From positions 1 to 51,124 of the forward strand of contig FNUU01000017.1 in NCBI GenBank assembly GCA_900108205.1: DNA of 51,124 nucleotides, given 5' to 3'. The position numbers were made by a program, and so were the translations under genes. Shown in pieces: positions 8,905 through 17,305 of the stretch. Positions within the stretch are counted from its first letter, which is position 1. Every line of letters starts with the position of its first letter. The notes under the pieces are model-generated. The model was not told the DNA's origin. It worked only from the letters and a program-made list of their open reading frames with translations, and did no database searches. Source of the stretch: Eubacterium ruminantium. GTDB lineage: Bacteria; Bacillota; Clostridia; Lachnospirales; Lachnospiraceae.

Positions 8905-9792
8905 CTAATCTACTCTCTTCTTTCCCCAGAAGAACAGCGCTACTGTTCCCGGACCTGTATGACATCCAATGGTTGCTCCTATCGGGAAGAGTCTGATCTT
9001 ACCTTTCATTTTAGGAAATTCTTCCTCGATAAGCTTCATAACAGCTTCTGCATCTTCAAGACAGTCTGAGTGAGAGATGAAGCAGATGTCGTCGTAATTA
9101 ACGCCATTTTCAGCTTCTTCCTTCATCTTATCAACTATCCTTCTTATAACCTTCTTTTTGGTTCTGATCTTCTCGCGAGGAATAAGTCTTCCCATGTAAT
9201 CCACATTAAGCAGAGGACAGATACTAAGGATATTACCTATAAATCCTGCAGTTTTTGTAACTCTGCCTCCTTTGATATAAAATGTCAGATCCGTAGAAAA
9301 GAACCAATGAACTGCACGAAGCTTGTTCTCCTCCGTCCAGGCATAAAGCATCTCAATACTCATTCCCTTGTCACGAAGATCCGCCATTCTGTCAAGAAGT
9401 AGTCCAAATCCCGCAGAGGCCGCCATAGAGTCAACTATGTAGATCTTTCTGTCAGGGAATTCCTCCTTCACATCATTTGCAGCAAGCACAGCAGAATTAT
9501 ATGTGCCGGAAATGCCCGTAGAAAGCGTTACATGGATCAGATCCTTTCCGGAGCTTAAGATTCTTCGGAAATGATCAGCATATTCTCCAACGCTTATCTG
9601 TGAAGTCTTTGCATCTTCTCCGGCAAGCATCCTCTCATATAATTCATGAGGCGGAACAGACATTCCAAAATCATCCTTATACTGCTTTCCCCCCAGTTCA
9701 TAACTGAATTCAATATATTCAATGTTTTTTCTTTCCATCCACGATTTGCTCAGGTCCGCAGATGAACACCCGCTTATAACATATTCAGCCAT
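8905..9792 (-). CDS. DegV family fatty-acid-binding protein
   Basis: A 295-residue protein of the DegV family, which binds fatty acids; members such as FakB present fatty acids to a kinase for phospholipid synthesis. Recognisable motifs are the N-terminal CSSADLS, the lipid-pocket segment TLSTGISGTYNSA, YIVDSMAASAG, FYIKGGRV, and the C-terminal IGATIGCHTGPG. No FakA kinase gene is present in the window. It lies upstream of, and almost touches, the GH27 gene, so the two form an operon whose joint logic is unclear. Confidence 0.9.
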   Translation of the reverse strand: MAEYVISGCSSADLSKSWMERKNIEYIEFSYELGGKQYKDDFGMSVPPHELYERMLAGEDAKTSQISVGEYADHFRRILSSGKDLIHVTLSTGISGTYNSAVLAANDVKEEFPDRKIYIVDSMAASAGFGLLLDRMADLRDKGMSIEMLYAWTEENKLRAVHWFFSTDLTFYIKGGRVTKTAGFIGNILSICPLLNVDYMGRLIPREKIRTKKKVIRRIVDKMKEEAENGVNYDDICFISHSDCLEDAEAVMKLIEEEFPKMKGKIRLFPIGATIGCHTGPGTVALFFWGKKRVD

Positions 9793-9851
9793 TTTACACC
9801 TCTTACTGTAAATTATTATTTTTTACTGATTGTGTTTTTATCCTGATTCTG

Positions 9852-9880
9852 ATTGTATCATAAGTCAACCTTCCCCTCAA
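9852..9880 (-). promoter_or_regulatory. Predicted sigma-A promoter for degV-GH27
   Basis: On the minus strand TTGAGG (9880-9875) and TACAAT (9857-9852) are separated by 17 bases, about 60 bases upstream of the degV start. A CcpA-like site overlaps its upstream edge. Confidence 0.55.
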
Positions 9881-9893
9881 GAAAACGCTTACA
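9880..9893 (-). promoter_or_regulatory. CcpA (cre)-like operator
   Basis: TGTAAGCGTTTTCT on the minus strand matches the low-GC Firmicute cre consensus TGWNANCGNTNWCA at every defined position except the last. It touches the -35 element of the operon ending in an alpha-galactosidase, which fits carbon catabolite repression. No CcpA gene is in the window. Confidence 0.45.
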
Positions 9894-9956
9894 TAATTAA
9901 GCAATAAAAATCCTATAAATTATACATTAGATTTTATCATATCGTCGGAGGATATT

Positions 9957-9999
9957 TCAAAAATAATTTAAAAAGCCTGCTGCACAATGTGCAGCAGGC
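9957..9999 (-). terminator. Rho-independent terminator of the pyridoxamine kinase gene
   Basis: Near-perfect arms at 9975-9986 and 9988-9999 (GCCTGCTGCACA and its complement) are followed on the minus strand by TTTTTAAATTATTTTT. Confidence 0.9.
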
Positions 10000-10080
10000 C
10001 TCTGTAGTAGTCTTACATATTTACTTTATAAAATATATCTATACTACCGTATCCATACCGGTTTATCTATTCTTAAATAA

Positions 10081-10920
10081 TTACACCAGCTTACCAAGCT
10101 CTCCTACAAGCTCCGGAATAGTGGTTTCAAAATCCACTCCGTACCAAGGCTTCTCTGGATTCTCCAGTGTAACCTTTATTGTATCTGCAGTATAATCAGC
10201 AGCAAGCTTGAATGCCTGCTCCAATGAAAGACCTCTTGTCAGAGCGCCGACAGAAACACTTGCGAAGATATCTCCTGTTCCATGGAACGTTGCATCTACG
10301 CGGTCATTCTGATAGATGAAGTACTGCTTTGTCTCTGTATCATAACCATAAACACCTGTCTTGCCTTCAGATAATGAAACACCTGTGAGAACAACCTTCT
10401 TAGCACCAAGAAGAGCAAGCTTTTCAAGAAGAGTCTTAATATATGCCTCATCATATGTTTCCTTATACTCAGTATCTGTCATGAAGCAGGCCTCAGTAAT
10501 ATTTGGAACAATGATATCTGCCTTAGCGCAAAGCTTGGCATTTTCCTTTGCATAAGCTTCGTCAAATGCAGGATAAAGCTTACCGTTGTCAGCCATTACA
10601 GGATCTATAAATATAAGTGTATCATCTGACTTAAACTCGTCAAAAATCTTCTTAACGATCTCTATCTCCTCTGCAGAGCCAAGATAACCTGTATAAATGG
10701 CATCAAACTTAACGCCCTGCTTCTTCCAGTGATCTGTTATAGGAACAAGCTGATCCATAAGATCCTTAACTGTAAAGCCTTCAAACATTGTATGTGTTGA
10801 TAAAACAGCTGTAGGGAGAATTACAGTTTCAACTCCCATTGCTGAAATAATAGGCAAAGCAACTGTTGTTGAGCATTTTCCAAGGCACGAAATGTCCTGA
10901 ATAGTAAGTACTTTCTTCAT
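10081..10920 (-). CDS. Pyridoxamine/pyridoxal kinase
   Basis: Phosphorylates the 5'-OH of pyridoxamine or pyridoxal in vitamin B6 salvage. The 279-residue protein has the ribokinase-fold features of PdxY/PdxK-type enzymes: N-terminal QDISCLGKCSTTVALPIISA, DAIYTGYLGSAEE, FIDPVMADNGKLY, and the ATP/anion-hole segment HGTGDIFASV containing the catalytic Asp. The ATG at 10920 was chosen because GGAGGT lies upstream and the conserved family start is MKKVLTIQDISC. It is a single-gene unit with its own promoter and terminator. Confidence 0.9.
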   Translation of the reverse strand: MKKVLTIQDISCLGKCSTTVALPIISAMGVETVILPTAVLSTHTMFEGFTVKDLMDQLVPITDHWKKQGVKFDAIYTGYLGSAEEIEIVKKIFDEFKSDDTLIFIDPVMADNGKLYPAFDEAYAKENAKLCAKADIIVPNITEACFMTDTEYKETYDEAYIKTLLEKLALLGAKKVVLTGVSLSEGKTGVYGYDTETKQYFIYQNDRVDATFHGTGDIFASVSVGALTRGLSLEQAFKLAADYTADTIKVTLENPEKPWYGVDFETTIPELVGELGKLV

Positions 10921-10958
10921 AATACTTTTTGTACCTCCGTAAATCATGAATAAAACCT

Positions 10959-10986
10959 ATTATAATACTGGATTTTTTCTTGTCAA
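10959..10986 (-). promoter_or_regulatory. Sigma-A promoter for pyridoxamine kinase
   Basis: TTGACA (10986-10981) and TATAAT (10964-10959) on the minus strand with a 16-base spacer. Confidence 0.75.
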
Positions 10987-11053
10987 TGAGATTCTGCCCA
11001 AATAAATATATCCAATCAAAATATCCAATTATATATTCTTGTTATAATCAATC

Positions 11054-12544
11054 TCAGCTAAGTGGTATCACCAGTGTAATAACCAGCCCACCGCTTTCTT
11101 CATCACCATTCCGGCAGATAAGCTCACCATTCATCTTATGCATCAGATTTCTGGAAATATAAAGTCCCAGACCGCTGCCTTCTTTCCGTGTTTTCTCAAC
11201 CTTTTTGCCACGGTAGAACTTATTGGTTATAAGCTCCAGCTCTTCCTCCGGAACCCCCGGGCCATGATCCCTAATGCTCATCTCAAGATATCTGTCAACC
11301 AGCCGGTAGGAAACATTAATAGCCGTTCCTGCATATTTATAGGAATTCACTATGATATTTCCGATCACCTGATTCATGCGTTTGCTGTCAATATTTATGA
11401 TCACACTAGGGACACTCTCCTCAGCAATAAGCTTTCTGTCATCAATTTTTCTTATTATCTCACTGAGGATCATGGACTCCTCATCCCGGCAGTTAACCTT
11501 AAATTCTCCAAGATCGTCAAGTGTCGAAGTAAACAGGTCGCTTACCAAAACATCAATCTGATCGGCCTTCTTATAAATATTATCAAGCTTTTCGTTCATG
11601 TCCGGAAAACGCTTCCTCCTCTTTCCGGCTTCCTTATTACCTGCATCTTTGACAGCTTCCATCGCCGCCCCGTCTGTTTCCTTAGCAGCCTCAATAGACA
11701 ATCCGTCAGCAGCCCTATTTACTGCCGTATTTCTGTCATCCTCTACTACAGGCTCATTATCAACCTCATCTTCAGCTGCTTCCTCCGCCGCCAGCTTTGC
11801 CTTGAGAAGCTCAGTCGTAAGCTTGATCCCGGTTATCGGAGTTTTCAGATCATGACTGAGTGATGCCACAAGCTCTTTCTCTTTTCTCTGAAGCTCCAGC
11901 TCTCTCTCCTTCGAAGCGGCCAGCTCCTCTCTCATGATATCAAAGCTCTCCGTAAATACTCCAAACATATTATTCTCTTCCATCAGGAGAGGTTCATCCA
12001 GTTTACCCTCAGCAACCTTTCCGGCAAAATCTTCCATCTTTCTGAATGGAGTGATTATGTTTTTCCTGATATAAAATCCCAGTCCGATGGAAGCCGCAAG
12101 AATAACGAGACCGCCCAGACCAAGGAATATAATGATTCTGGTCCGTAACACAGCATAACCTTCTTCTGCATTATCAAGCATCACAACCACGCCGGTTATC
12201 ATGCCTTCCGAATCCTCCAGATACCTGTAGGGATACCTGTTTTTTACAGCTCTCTCGACAGTCATTCCTGCTGCATCATCCTTCAGCTTCTCACTTTCGC
12301 CCTCAGCCAGTCTCGTATATGTCACTTTGTTATTCCTGTCCAGCACAACAAAACCCACCCCAAAATCTTCGTTATCCAGATTCTGGAGTGAGTCTCTGTT
12401 TTCACTGACCTTTTGAACTATATCATTCAGCTTTAACGTATCTGTCTTCAGCGAATCCGAACTATCTGTCATCAGGGCAAATATAAGAATTCCGAGAACA
12501 TACACTACACAAAAAACTATTATTATCCTGGCAAATTGCTTCAT
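11054..12544 (-). CDS. Sensor histidine kinase with insertion in the HisKA hairpin
   Basis: A 496-residue kinase paired with the regulator just upstream. Two transmembrane segments (residues 5-25 and 137-160) enclose an extracytoplasmic sensor; HAMP follows, then HisKA with SLSHDLKTP (His231), and HATPase_c with N box IVNSYKYA, RDHGPGVP and GSGLGLYIS. Helix 1 of the dimerisation domain ends near 252, but helix 2 (EKLDNIYKKADQIDVLV) begins only near 317. The roughly 60 residues between are rich in Ala, Glu and Asp and end in a basic patch, KRRKRF. Normal HisKA domains have a loop of only a few residues there. The gene closes the ABC/two-component module. Confidence 0.9.
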   Translation of the reverse strand: MKQFARIIIVFCVVYVLGILIFALMTDSSDSLKTDTLKLNDIVQKVSENRDSLQNLDNEDFGVGFVVLDRNNKVTYTRLAEGESEKLKDDAAGMTVERAVKNRYPYRYLEDSEGMITGVVVMLDNAEEGYAVLRTRIIIFLGLGGLVILAASIGLGFYIRKNIITPFRKMEDFAGKVAEGKLDEPLLMEENNMFGVFTESFDIMREELAASKERELELQRKEKELVASLSHDLKTPITGIKLTTELLKAKLAAEEAAEDEVDNEPVVEDDRNTAVNRAADGLSIEAAKETDGAAMEAVKDAGNKEAGKRRKRFPDMNEKLDNIYKKADQIDVLVSDLFTSTLDDLGEFKVNCRDEESMILSEIIRKIDDRKLIAEESVPSVIINIDSKRMNQVIGNIIVNSYKYAGTAINVSYRLVDRYLEMSIRDHGPGVPEEELELITNKFYRGKKVEKTRKEGSGLGLYISRNLMHKMNGELICRNGDEESGGLVITLVIPLS

Positions 12545-12559
12545 AAGGCAACTATCCTT

Positions 12560-13324
12560 CTATAACTTTTCTATCATATATCCGACGCCCCAGACGGTTT
12601 TAATGATCTCCGGATTTTTCGAATCCCTCTCTATCTTTTCTCGGAGAAAACGAATATGCACTGCAAGAGTTCCCTCTCCGACATACTCATCATCCCAGAC
12701 ATTCCGGAAAAATTCATCCTTAGTCACAACACGCCCCCTGTTTTTAAGAAGATATAGGAGCATATTATATTCCATAGCTTTGAGACCTATCTGCTCAGCG
12801 CCCTTAATCAGCTTATGAGTATTTGTATCAAGGAAAATATCGCCCATAAGCTTTATCCTTCCGTCATCCGAACCGGATCCCTTATCTCGCAGCCCATCAT
12901 TTGCCGCTCCGGCATGATTCAAGGCATACTCAGCTGCTATTTGGGCTGCCTCCCTTGCCTTTTCATATCTTGCAAGGACAGCTTTAACCTTAGCCAGAAG
13001 AACCATAAGCGTATATGGCTTCTTGATATAATCATCGCCACCGATCTTCAGAGCTATCAGAACATCGTCATCACTGGTTCTCGCACTGATAAAAAGGATC
13101 GGCATATCATATTCTTCCCTTACCCTCTTACAAAGCTCGAAGCCGGATCTGTCTCCCAGGTTTATATCAAGAAGAAGAAGCGAAACCGTATTGTCCTTCA
13201 GAAACTTTACAGCTTCATCGTAACTTGTCACATATGCAGTTTTCACATCGAACATATTGAAGTATTCAGCTGTAGACTGCGCTATCACTTCATCATCATC
13301 GATCATCAAAACTTTATAATCCAT
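12560..13324 (-). CDS. OmpR-family response regulator with long Ala-rich linker
   Basis: A 254-residue DNA-binding regulator. The receiver has IDDDE, acceptor Asp in LLLLDINLGDRSG, Ser in ISA and Lys in IKKPY; a winged-helix output domain follows (KAMEYNMLLYLL, then GTLAVHIRFLREKIE). Between them is an unusually long linker of about 35 residues, Ala-rich then Gly/Asp-rich. It precedes its kinase by 15 bases and follows the broken small gene. By position it is likely to regulate the ABC transporter at 13574-16836, as in Bce-type detoxification modules. Confidence 0.88.
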   Translation of the reverse strand: MDYKVLMIDDDEVIAQSTAEYFNMFDVKTAYVTSYDEAVKFLKDNTVSLLLLDINLGDRSGFELCKRVREEYDMPILFISARTSDDDVLIALKIGGDDYIKKPYTLMVLLAKVKAVLARYEKAREAAQIAAEYALNHAGAANDGLRDKGSGSDDGRIKLMGDIFLDTNTHKLIKGAEQIGLKAMEYNMLLYLLKNRGRVVTKDEFFRNVWDDEYVGEGTLAVHIRFLREKIERDSKNPEIIKTVWGVGYMIEKL

Positions 13325-13344
13325 CTCTTCACCTCTGAATAATA

Positions 13345-13572
13345 CTATTCATCATAGCTGATTCTGATCGTTCCGCCATCTTCCCCCAGAAATACGATAT
13401 ATCCGCCCTTAGGAAGTGGAATACTCTTACCATAATCCTGCATATGACTACAGTAAACTGCATCGCCAAACCCTTCATATACGATTATCGCACTATTCTC
13501 CGGTCTGTCAACCGTTATTACGGTAAGTTTGCCGTCTGTGATCTATGCATATTCTTTCATGCCGAGAGTCAT
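13345..13572 (-). pseudogene. Small gene with in-frame amber codon at position 10
   Basis: An ATG at 13572, one base after the permease stop, opens a frame reading MTLGMKEYA, then TAG at 13545-13543, then 65 more codons (starting ITDGKLTVITVDRPENSAII) before a TAG at 13347-13345. The downstream part looks like a real beta-rich protein and has no start codon of its own near its beginning. It lies inside the ABC/two-component operon. A disabled gene, a sequencing error and stop-codon read-through are all possible. I recognise no family. Confidence 0.6.
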
Positions 13573-13573
13573 C

Positions 13574-15958
13574 TTACTCAGTCATTAACTCCGTAACCGA
13601 AACCTTTTTAATCTTGCCTGCTGAAAGATACGCCGATACAAATACATATCCGATAAGCAGGATTGCTTCAGGTATCAGCCATAAGAATCTCGGAATCATT
13701 CCTCCGCCAAATGTAGCCGCCATAAAGATATTGGTTACCGGAATTGCGAGAAATGCCCCTGCAATGATCGAAGGGACGGCTATCGGCATGATACGGTAAA
13801 CCATCTGGAGCCTCAGATCTCTGGATGTATATCCCATTGATTTCTTTATACCCAGCTGTTTTCTCTGCTTTCTGATTGTTGAATCGATCAGGAAGCCAAG
13901 GATCACCGAAACAATGATCGCCACCAGAATCAGCATTATTATCGCAAATATCTGACTGAGACTTGATATACCACCTATATTAGCCTCAAGAAGTTCATCT
14001 ACAGACGATATAGAACGAAGTCTTATCCTTCCGCTTCCATACTTCGACTTTATAAGCTCCTCAAACTCATCAGCATTCACCTTATCCTTCAGAAATACAT
14101 TTATTGCAAAGTCAGTTGCCGGATCTATTCTCTTCAGCCCATCACGAGTGAGGAAAACATTACTGCCTATTATATTTACATAGCCTGATATAATATAGCT
14201 CTTTTCAATTCCGTCGCCTCTCAGGATCAGGCTGTCACCGATCTCAAGCCCCAGTTCCTCTGCCTTACTCTTCTTGATGATAATCTCATTATCATGTTCA
14301 GGAAATCTGCCCTCATTTACAAATATATTTTCGGTTTCTTTAAAATCCTTATAACAGTTTGCCTGAACCCGGCGTTTCGATTCCCCATCCTTATCCTGAG
14401 TGATCAGATAAACCTGGGAGAACCATGTAGCTGTTGCTTTTCTTACTTCAGGCAGAGTATATAATTCATTTATTATTTCTTCGGATGATGCTGTCTGCTC
14501 AAATGTCAGCATAAGCTCGGCATCTTCCATTCCTGTACATGTTTTAAACGCTGCTCCGCCGTCTCTGAATATATCTGTTACCATCACCGCAAAAGCTATG
14601 GTAAGTCCCGAGAGAAGGATGCATATAAACAGGCCTATATTCTGTCTTCTGTTATTTAAAAACTCCCTGAGTCCCAGTCTCATATTCAGCCTGGATGATG
14701 CTTTCTCAAGCGGAAGTCTGTTTCTTCCGAAATGATGTGTTCTTATTCCTCTTCTGAAAGCAATGACCGGAGGGTATTTCTTTATGCTCCTTGCCTTCAG
14801 AAATGCCGTCAGCACAATGAGTGCCAGTATTATCAGGGCAGGAATGACGATACTCATTATACCGAAGCCTGCACTGCCCTTATGCCCTTCAAATACCCGG
14901 ATCAGGTGCGTCATAAACGGATCCGTCAATACTGTTATAAGTGCTCCGAAAGCACATCCGATAAGTCCCAGGATCAAATACTCATAAACGTATGACATTG
15001 ATATTTCAAAGGATTTATATCCAAGCGCTTCAAGTACTCCTATTGACTCCATCTGTTCTTCAATATCATTTGTGATCTTATGTCTGATCATAACTATCGA
15101 AGACAGAACCACAACTGCGGCAATAAACCCGAGAACAGTCATCATCATCTTAAGTACATCAGCAGTATCACCGGCTTCTATGTATTTATTATCTAAACAA
15201 TTGGAAAAAACTGTTACTCTGTGTCCGGCCAGCCCGGTAATCTTATCATCAAACTCCTCAGCCAGTTTATTTGCATCATCGCCACTTTTTATCAGCCCAT
15301 CCTTCACATCAAAGGCATAGGCTATATTCCTGTCTACACTTGCTGACAGTATCTTGTAATCTTCATCGCTGACTACGCATTTAAAGCTGTTCTGCGGATT
15401 GGACATAAGTGCCGACTCATAAAATCCGGCAACCTGAAACTGATATTCCTGATTTTTTATTATCAGTGTAAAATTCTCTCCGGCTTTAAATCCCATTCGA
15501 AACTTCAGATAGTATGGAAGCCAGACAGGATGTTCCATCGCAGCTGTCTCATCATCTGAAAGCGTCGTGTCCTTCTTGAAATACGAAAGCTTCCTTTCAT
15601 TTTCTTCGTTTATAAAGGAAGTATACAGGCTGCTCTCTGACCCATCATCCCTTCGGCAGGTGATCGATACATTATCTCCAAGCACCAGGAATTCCAATGT
15701 GCGAAGATTAAGTAGCCTCGGATCCTCTTCTATTACCCTGCCATACTCTTCTTTATAGCCGGCATCCTTCTGTACGTACATGATATACTCACTGCTGCCG
15801 CTGTTCCTAAAAGCTTTATCCAGTATCACATCCGCTTTCCTGGAATTGATCAGATCAACTGAGAGGAATGCTACACTGACTGCTGTGAGAATGAGCAGAA
15901 TTACAGCCTCCTTTATATGTCGTTTTAAATTGAATATTGATAAACGTAGTATTTTCAT
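13574..15958 (-). CDS. FtsX-like ABC transporter permease (794 aa)
   Basis: A large permease with two FtsX-type units. There is an N-terminal transmembrane helix (about residues 15-35), an extracytoplasmic domain of about 200 residues, three helices near 275-400, a further helix near 440-465, a second extracytoplasmic region, and three C-terminal helices. This is the usual plan for permeases of the MacB/Vex/Bce-related group, which handle peptides and lipids at the membrane rather than small solutes. ATG 15958 was chosen for the AGGAG site upstream. The ATPase partner lies upstream and a two-component system downstream, so a stress-induced defence exporter is the best guess. Confidence 0.85.
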   Translation of the reverse strand: MKILRLSIFNLKRHIKEAVILLILTAVSVAFLSVDLINSRKADVILDKAFRNSGSSEYIMYVQKDAGYKEEYGRVIEEDPRLLNLRTLEFLVLGDNVSITCRRDDGSESSLYTSFINEENERKLSYFKKDTTLSDDETAAMEHPVWLPYYLKFRMGFKAGENFTLIIKNQEYQFQVAGFYESALMSNPQNSFKCVVSDEDYKILSASVDRNIAYAFDVKDGLIKSGDDANKLAEEFDDKITGLAGHRVTVFSNCLDNKYIEAGDTADVLKMMMTVLGFIAAVVVLSSIVMIRHKITNDIEEQMESIGVLEALGYKSFEISMSYVYEYLILGLIGCAFGALITVLTDPFMTHLIRVFEGHKGSAGFGIMSIVIPALIILALIVLTAFLKARSIKKYPPVIAFRRGIRTHHFGRNRLPLEKASSRLNMRLGLREFLNNRRQNIGLFICILLSGLTIAFAVMVTDIFRDGGAAFKTCTGMEDAELMLTFEQTASSEEIINELYTLPEVRKATATWFSQVYLITQDKDGESKRRVQANCYKDFKETENIFVNEGRFPEHDNEIIIKKSKAEELGLEIGDSLILRGDGIEKSYIISGYVNIIGSNVFLTRDGLKRIDPATDFAINVFLKDKVNADEFEELIKSKYGSGRIRLRSISSVDELLEANIGGISSLSQIFAIIMLILVAIIVSVILGFLIDSTIRKQRKQLGIKKSMGYTSRDLRLQMVYRIMPIAVPSIIAGAFLAIPVTNIFMAATFGGGMIPRFLWLIPEAILLIGYVFVSAYLSAGKIKKVSVTELMTE

Positions 15959-15984
15959 AATATCTCCTGACATTCTATCCTAAC

Positions 15985-16070
15985 GCCACCTGCCCATACA
16001 GGCACCACTGTGCCTGCATGGCACTGTGGCTCGATGGTCGCTTCGCTCCGCACAATTGCAAGCAATTGTG
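15985..16070 (-). repeat. Structured spacer with two hairpins between ATPase and permease genes
   Basis: CAGGCAC (15999-16005) pairs with GTGCCTG (16010-16016), and flanking arms GCCAC (15985-15989) and GTGGC (16026-16030) lengthen the stem. A second perfect hairpin pairs CACAATTGC (16051-16059) with GCAATTGTG (16062-16070). Neither is followed by a T-run, so they are more likely RNA-processing or stability elements, or remnants of a repeat, than terminators. Confidence 0.6.
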
Positions 16071-16074
16071 GTCT

Positions 16075-16836
16075 CTACCATCTCATTTCATCCAAAAACT
16101 GCTGAAGGCCGGCGCGGCGGGCCTTTTCGTCATCTGTTCCATATACCGGCATCCTGTATTCACCCTCGATTCCTCCGTCACGGAGGAAGATAACTCTTGT
16201 TCCGCGAAGTGCGGTCTTAATATCGTGAGTTACCATCACTATGCTCTGACCGTTTTTATGAATCTCCGTGAATACATCAAGTACATCCTGCCCCGATGCC
16301 GAATTAAGCTGACCTGTCGGCTCGTCTGCGAAAAGTATCTTCGGATCGTTGATGATTGCTCTTACGATCCCTACACGCTGAGCTTCGCCGCCTGACAGCT
16401 GATTAGGATATTTCTTCCACATTTCCTGACCTATTCCGACCTTTTCAAGAAGGTCCTTCGCTTTTTGAACAAGCTCACGTGAATTCTTCTGAACTATAAG
16501 AGCTCCTGTCAGAATATTATCCAGAATTGTCTGATTCTCAAGAAGATATACGCTCTGAAATACAAATCCGCAGTTTCCCCGGCGAAAAACCGCCAGCTCA
16601 TCATTTGAATAGTCCTGAATCTCTGTCTCGTTGAAGAGAACCTTGCCCATGCTTGGCTTATCCATTCCGGAAAGCGCATATAGAAGTGTGGACTTGCCCG
16701 ATCCGGAGGCTCCCATTATGATGGTGAAATCTCCTTTTATTATTTCCATATCAAGATTTTTTATTACATGCTGCTGTATGCCACCATTTGAAAATGACTT
16801 ACAAAGCTTTTCTGTTCGTAAAATAGAAGAAACCAT
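16075..16836 (-). CDS. ABC transporter ATPase, LolD/MacB-type
   Basis: A 253-residue ATPase that should drive the FtsX-like permease downstream. Walker A is GASGSGKS (about 41-48), the Q loop is in FVFQSVYL, the signature is LSGGEAQRVGI, Walker B is ILFADEPTGQL and the switch His is in VTHD. The ADEPTG form with Asn/Ser following is typical of LolD/MacB/Bce ATPases. The C-terminus has about 25 extra residues. Its start codon lies within a 16-bp inverted repeat, suggesting translational or transcriptional control at that point. Confidence 0.92.
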   Translation of the reverse strand: MVSSILRTEKLCKSFSNGGIQQHVIKNLDMEIIKGDFTIIMGASGSGKSTLLYALSGMDKPSMGKVLFNETEIQDYSNDELAVFRRGNCGFVFQSVYLLENQTILDNILTGALIVQKNSRELVQKAKDLLEKVGIGQEMWKKYPNQLSGGEAQRVGIVRAIINDPKILFADEPTGQLNSASGQDVLDVFTEIHKNGQSIVMVTHDIKTALRGTRVIFLRDGGIEGEYRMPVYGTDDEKARRAGLQQFLDEMRW

Positions 16837-16883
16837 ATATACTACTTCCTTTCCTTTGTTCTGAGGTTAGTATATATGGTTTC
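16829..16883 (-). promoter_or_regulatory. 16-bp perfect inverted repeat around the ATPase start
   Basis: GAAACCATATATACTA (16829-16844) and its exact complement (16868-16883) are separated by 23 bases. On the minus-strand mRNA the AAAGGAAAGGAAG ribosome binding site falls in the loop and the ATG at 16836-16834 lies in the 3' arm. It could be an RNA switch over the start codon or a DNA operator overlapping a TATACT-like -10 in the distal arm. Confidence 0.6.
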
Positions 16884-16935
16884 CTGATATTCTTCTTTAT
16901 AAAACAATTATTTAATTCTTAAAAAAGTATTTACT

Positions 16936-16976
16936 GAAAAAAAATCCACTGCATCTAAACATATAAATGCAGTGGA
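16936..16976 (-). terminator. Rho-independent terminator of the 72-aa gene
   Basis: TCCACTGCAT (16945-16954) and ATGCAGTGGA (16967-16976) form a perfect 10-bp stem followed on the minus strand by a run of T. Confidence 0.92.
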
Positions 16977-16993
16977 CGAATAGATTATATTTA

Positions 16994-17212
16994 TTAGAAC
17001 AGATTCTTGATCTTGTCTACAACTCCGCCGGCCTTATCACCTGCAAGCTTTGCCTTAACACCATCAACAACCTTGCCGAGCATTCCATCAGGAATATCAA
17101 CTCCTGCAACTTCCTCAACAGTCTTCTCAGGATCCTTCTGGAATTTCTCTCCGATCTTTGGATCACCTTTGATCTTGCTTACGATAGAATCAATAGTAGC
17201 CTTAATATCCAT
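16994..17212 (-). CDS. Small helical leader-like protein (72 aa)
   Basis: An intact 72-residue protein, mostly charged helix, reading MDIKATIDSIVSKIKGDPKI, then KDPEKTVEEVAGVDIPDGM and a Lys/Gly/Ala-rich tail. The D-P-E-K-T-V-E-E-V-x-G-V-x-I-P-D-G-M segment resembles the conserved part of NHLP/Nif11-type RiPP leader peptides, but no maturation enzyme, radical SAM protein or C39 peptidase is nearby and there is no cysteine. It has a consensus promoter, an AGGAGG ribosome binding site, a hairpin predicted at the very 5' end of the mRNA and its own terminator, so it should be abundantly expressed. Function unknown. Confidence 0.8.
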   Translation of the reverse strand: MDIKATIDSIVSKIKGDPKIGEKFQKDPEKTVEEVAGVDIPDGMLGKVVDGVKAKLAGDKAGGVVDKIKNLF

Positions 17213-17262
17213 TACTTTGTAACCTCCTTATTTCGTGATTATCCAAATTATTTGGTCATATT

Positions 17263-17304
17263 ACACAGGTGTCAAAAGCCGTTCCCGACTCCTGACACCT
17301 ATGT
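17263..17304 (-). promoter_or_regulatory. 5'-terminal mRNA hairpin upstream of the 72-aa gene
   Basis: AGGTGTCA (17267-17274) pairs with TGACACCT (17293-17300), with partly paired outer bases. The predicted transcription start is about 17299, so the stem would begin at the mRNA 5' end, a placement known to stabilise transcripts in Firmicutes. Confidence 0.55.
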
Positions 17305-17305
17305 A

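Noticed and set aside
16994..17212. A RiPP biosynthetic cluster around the leader-like protein
   Set aside because: No radical SAM, lanthionine, YcaO or C39 peptidase gene occurs nearby; the flanking ABC transporters look like ordinary exporters.
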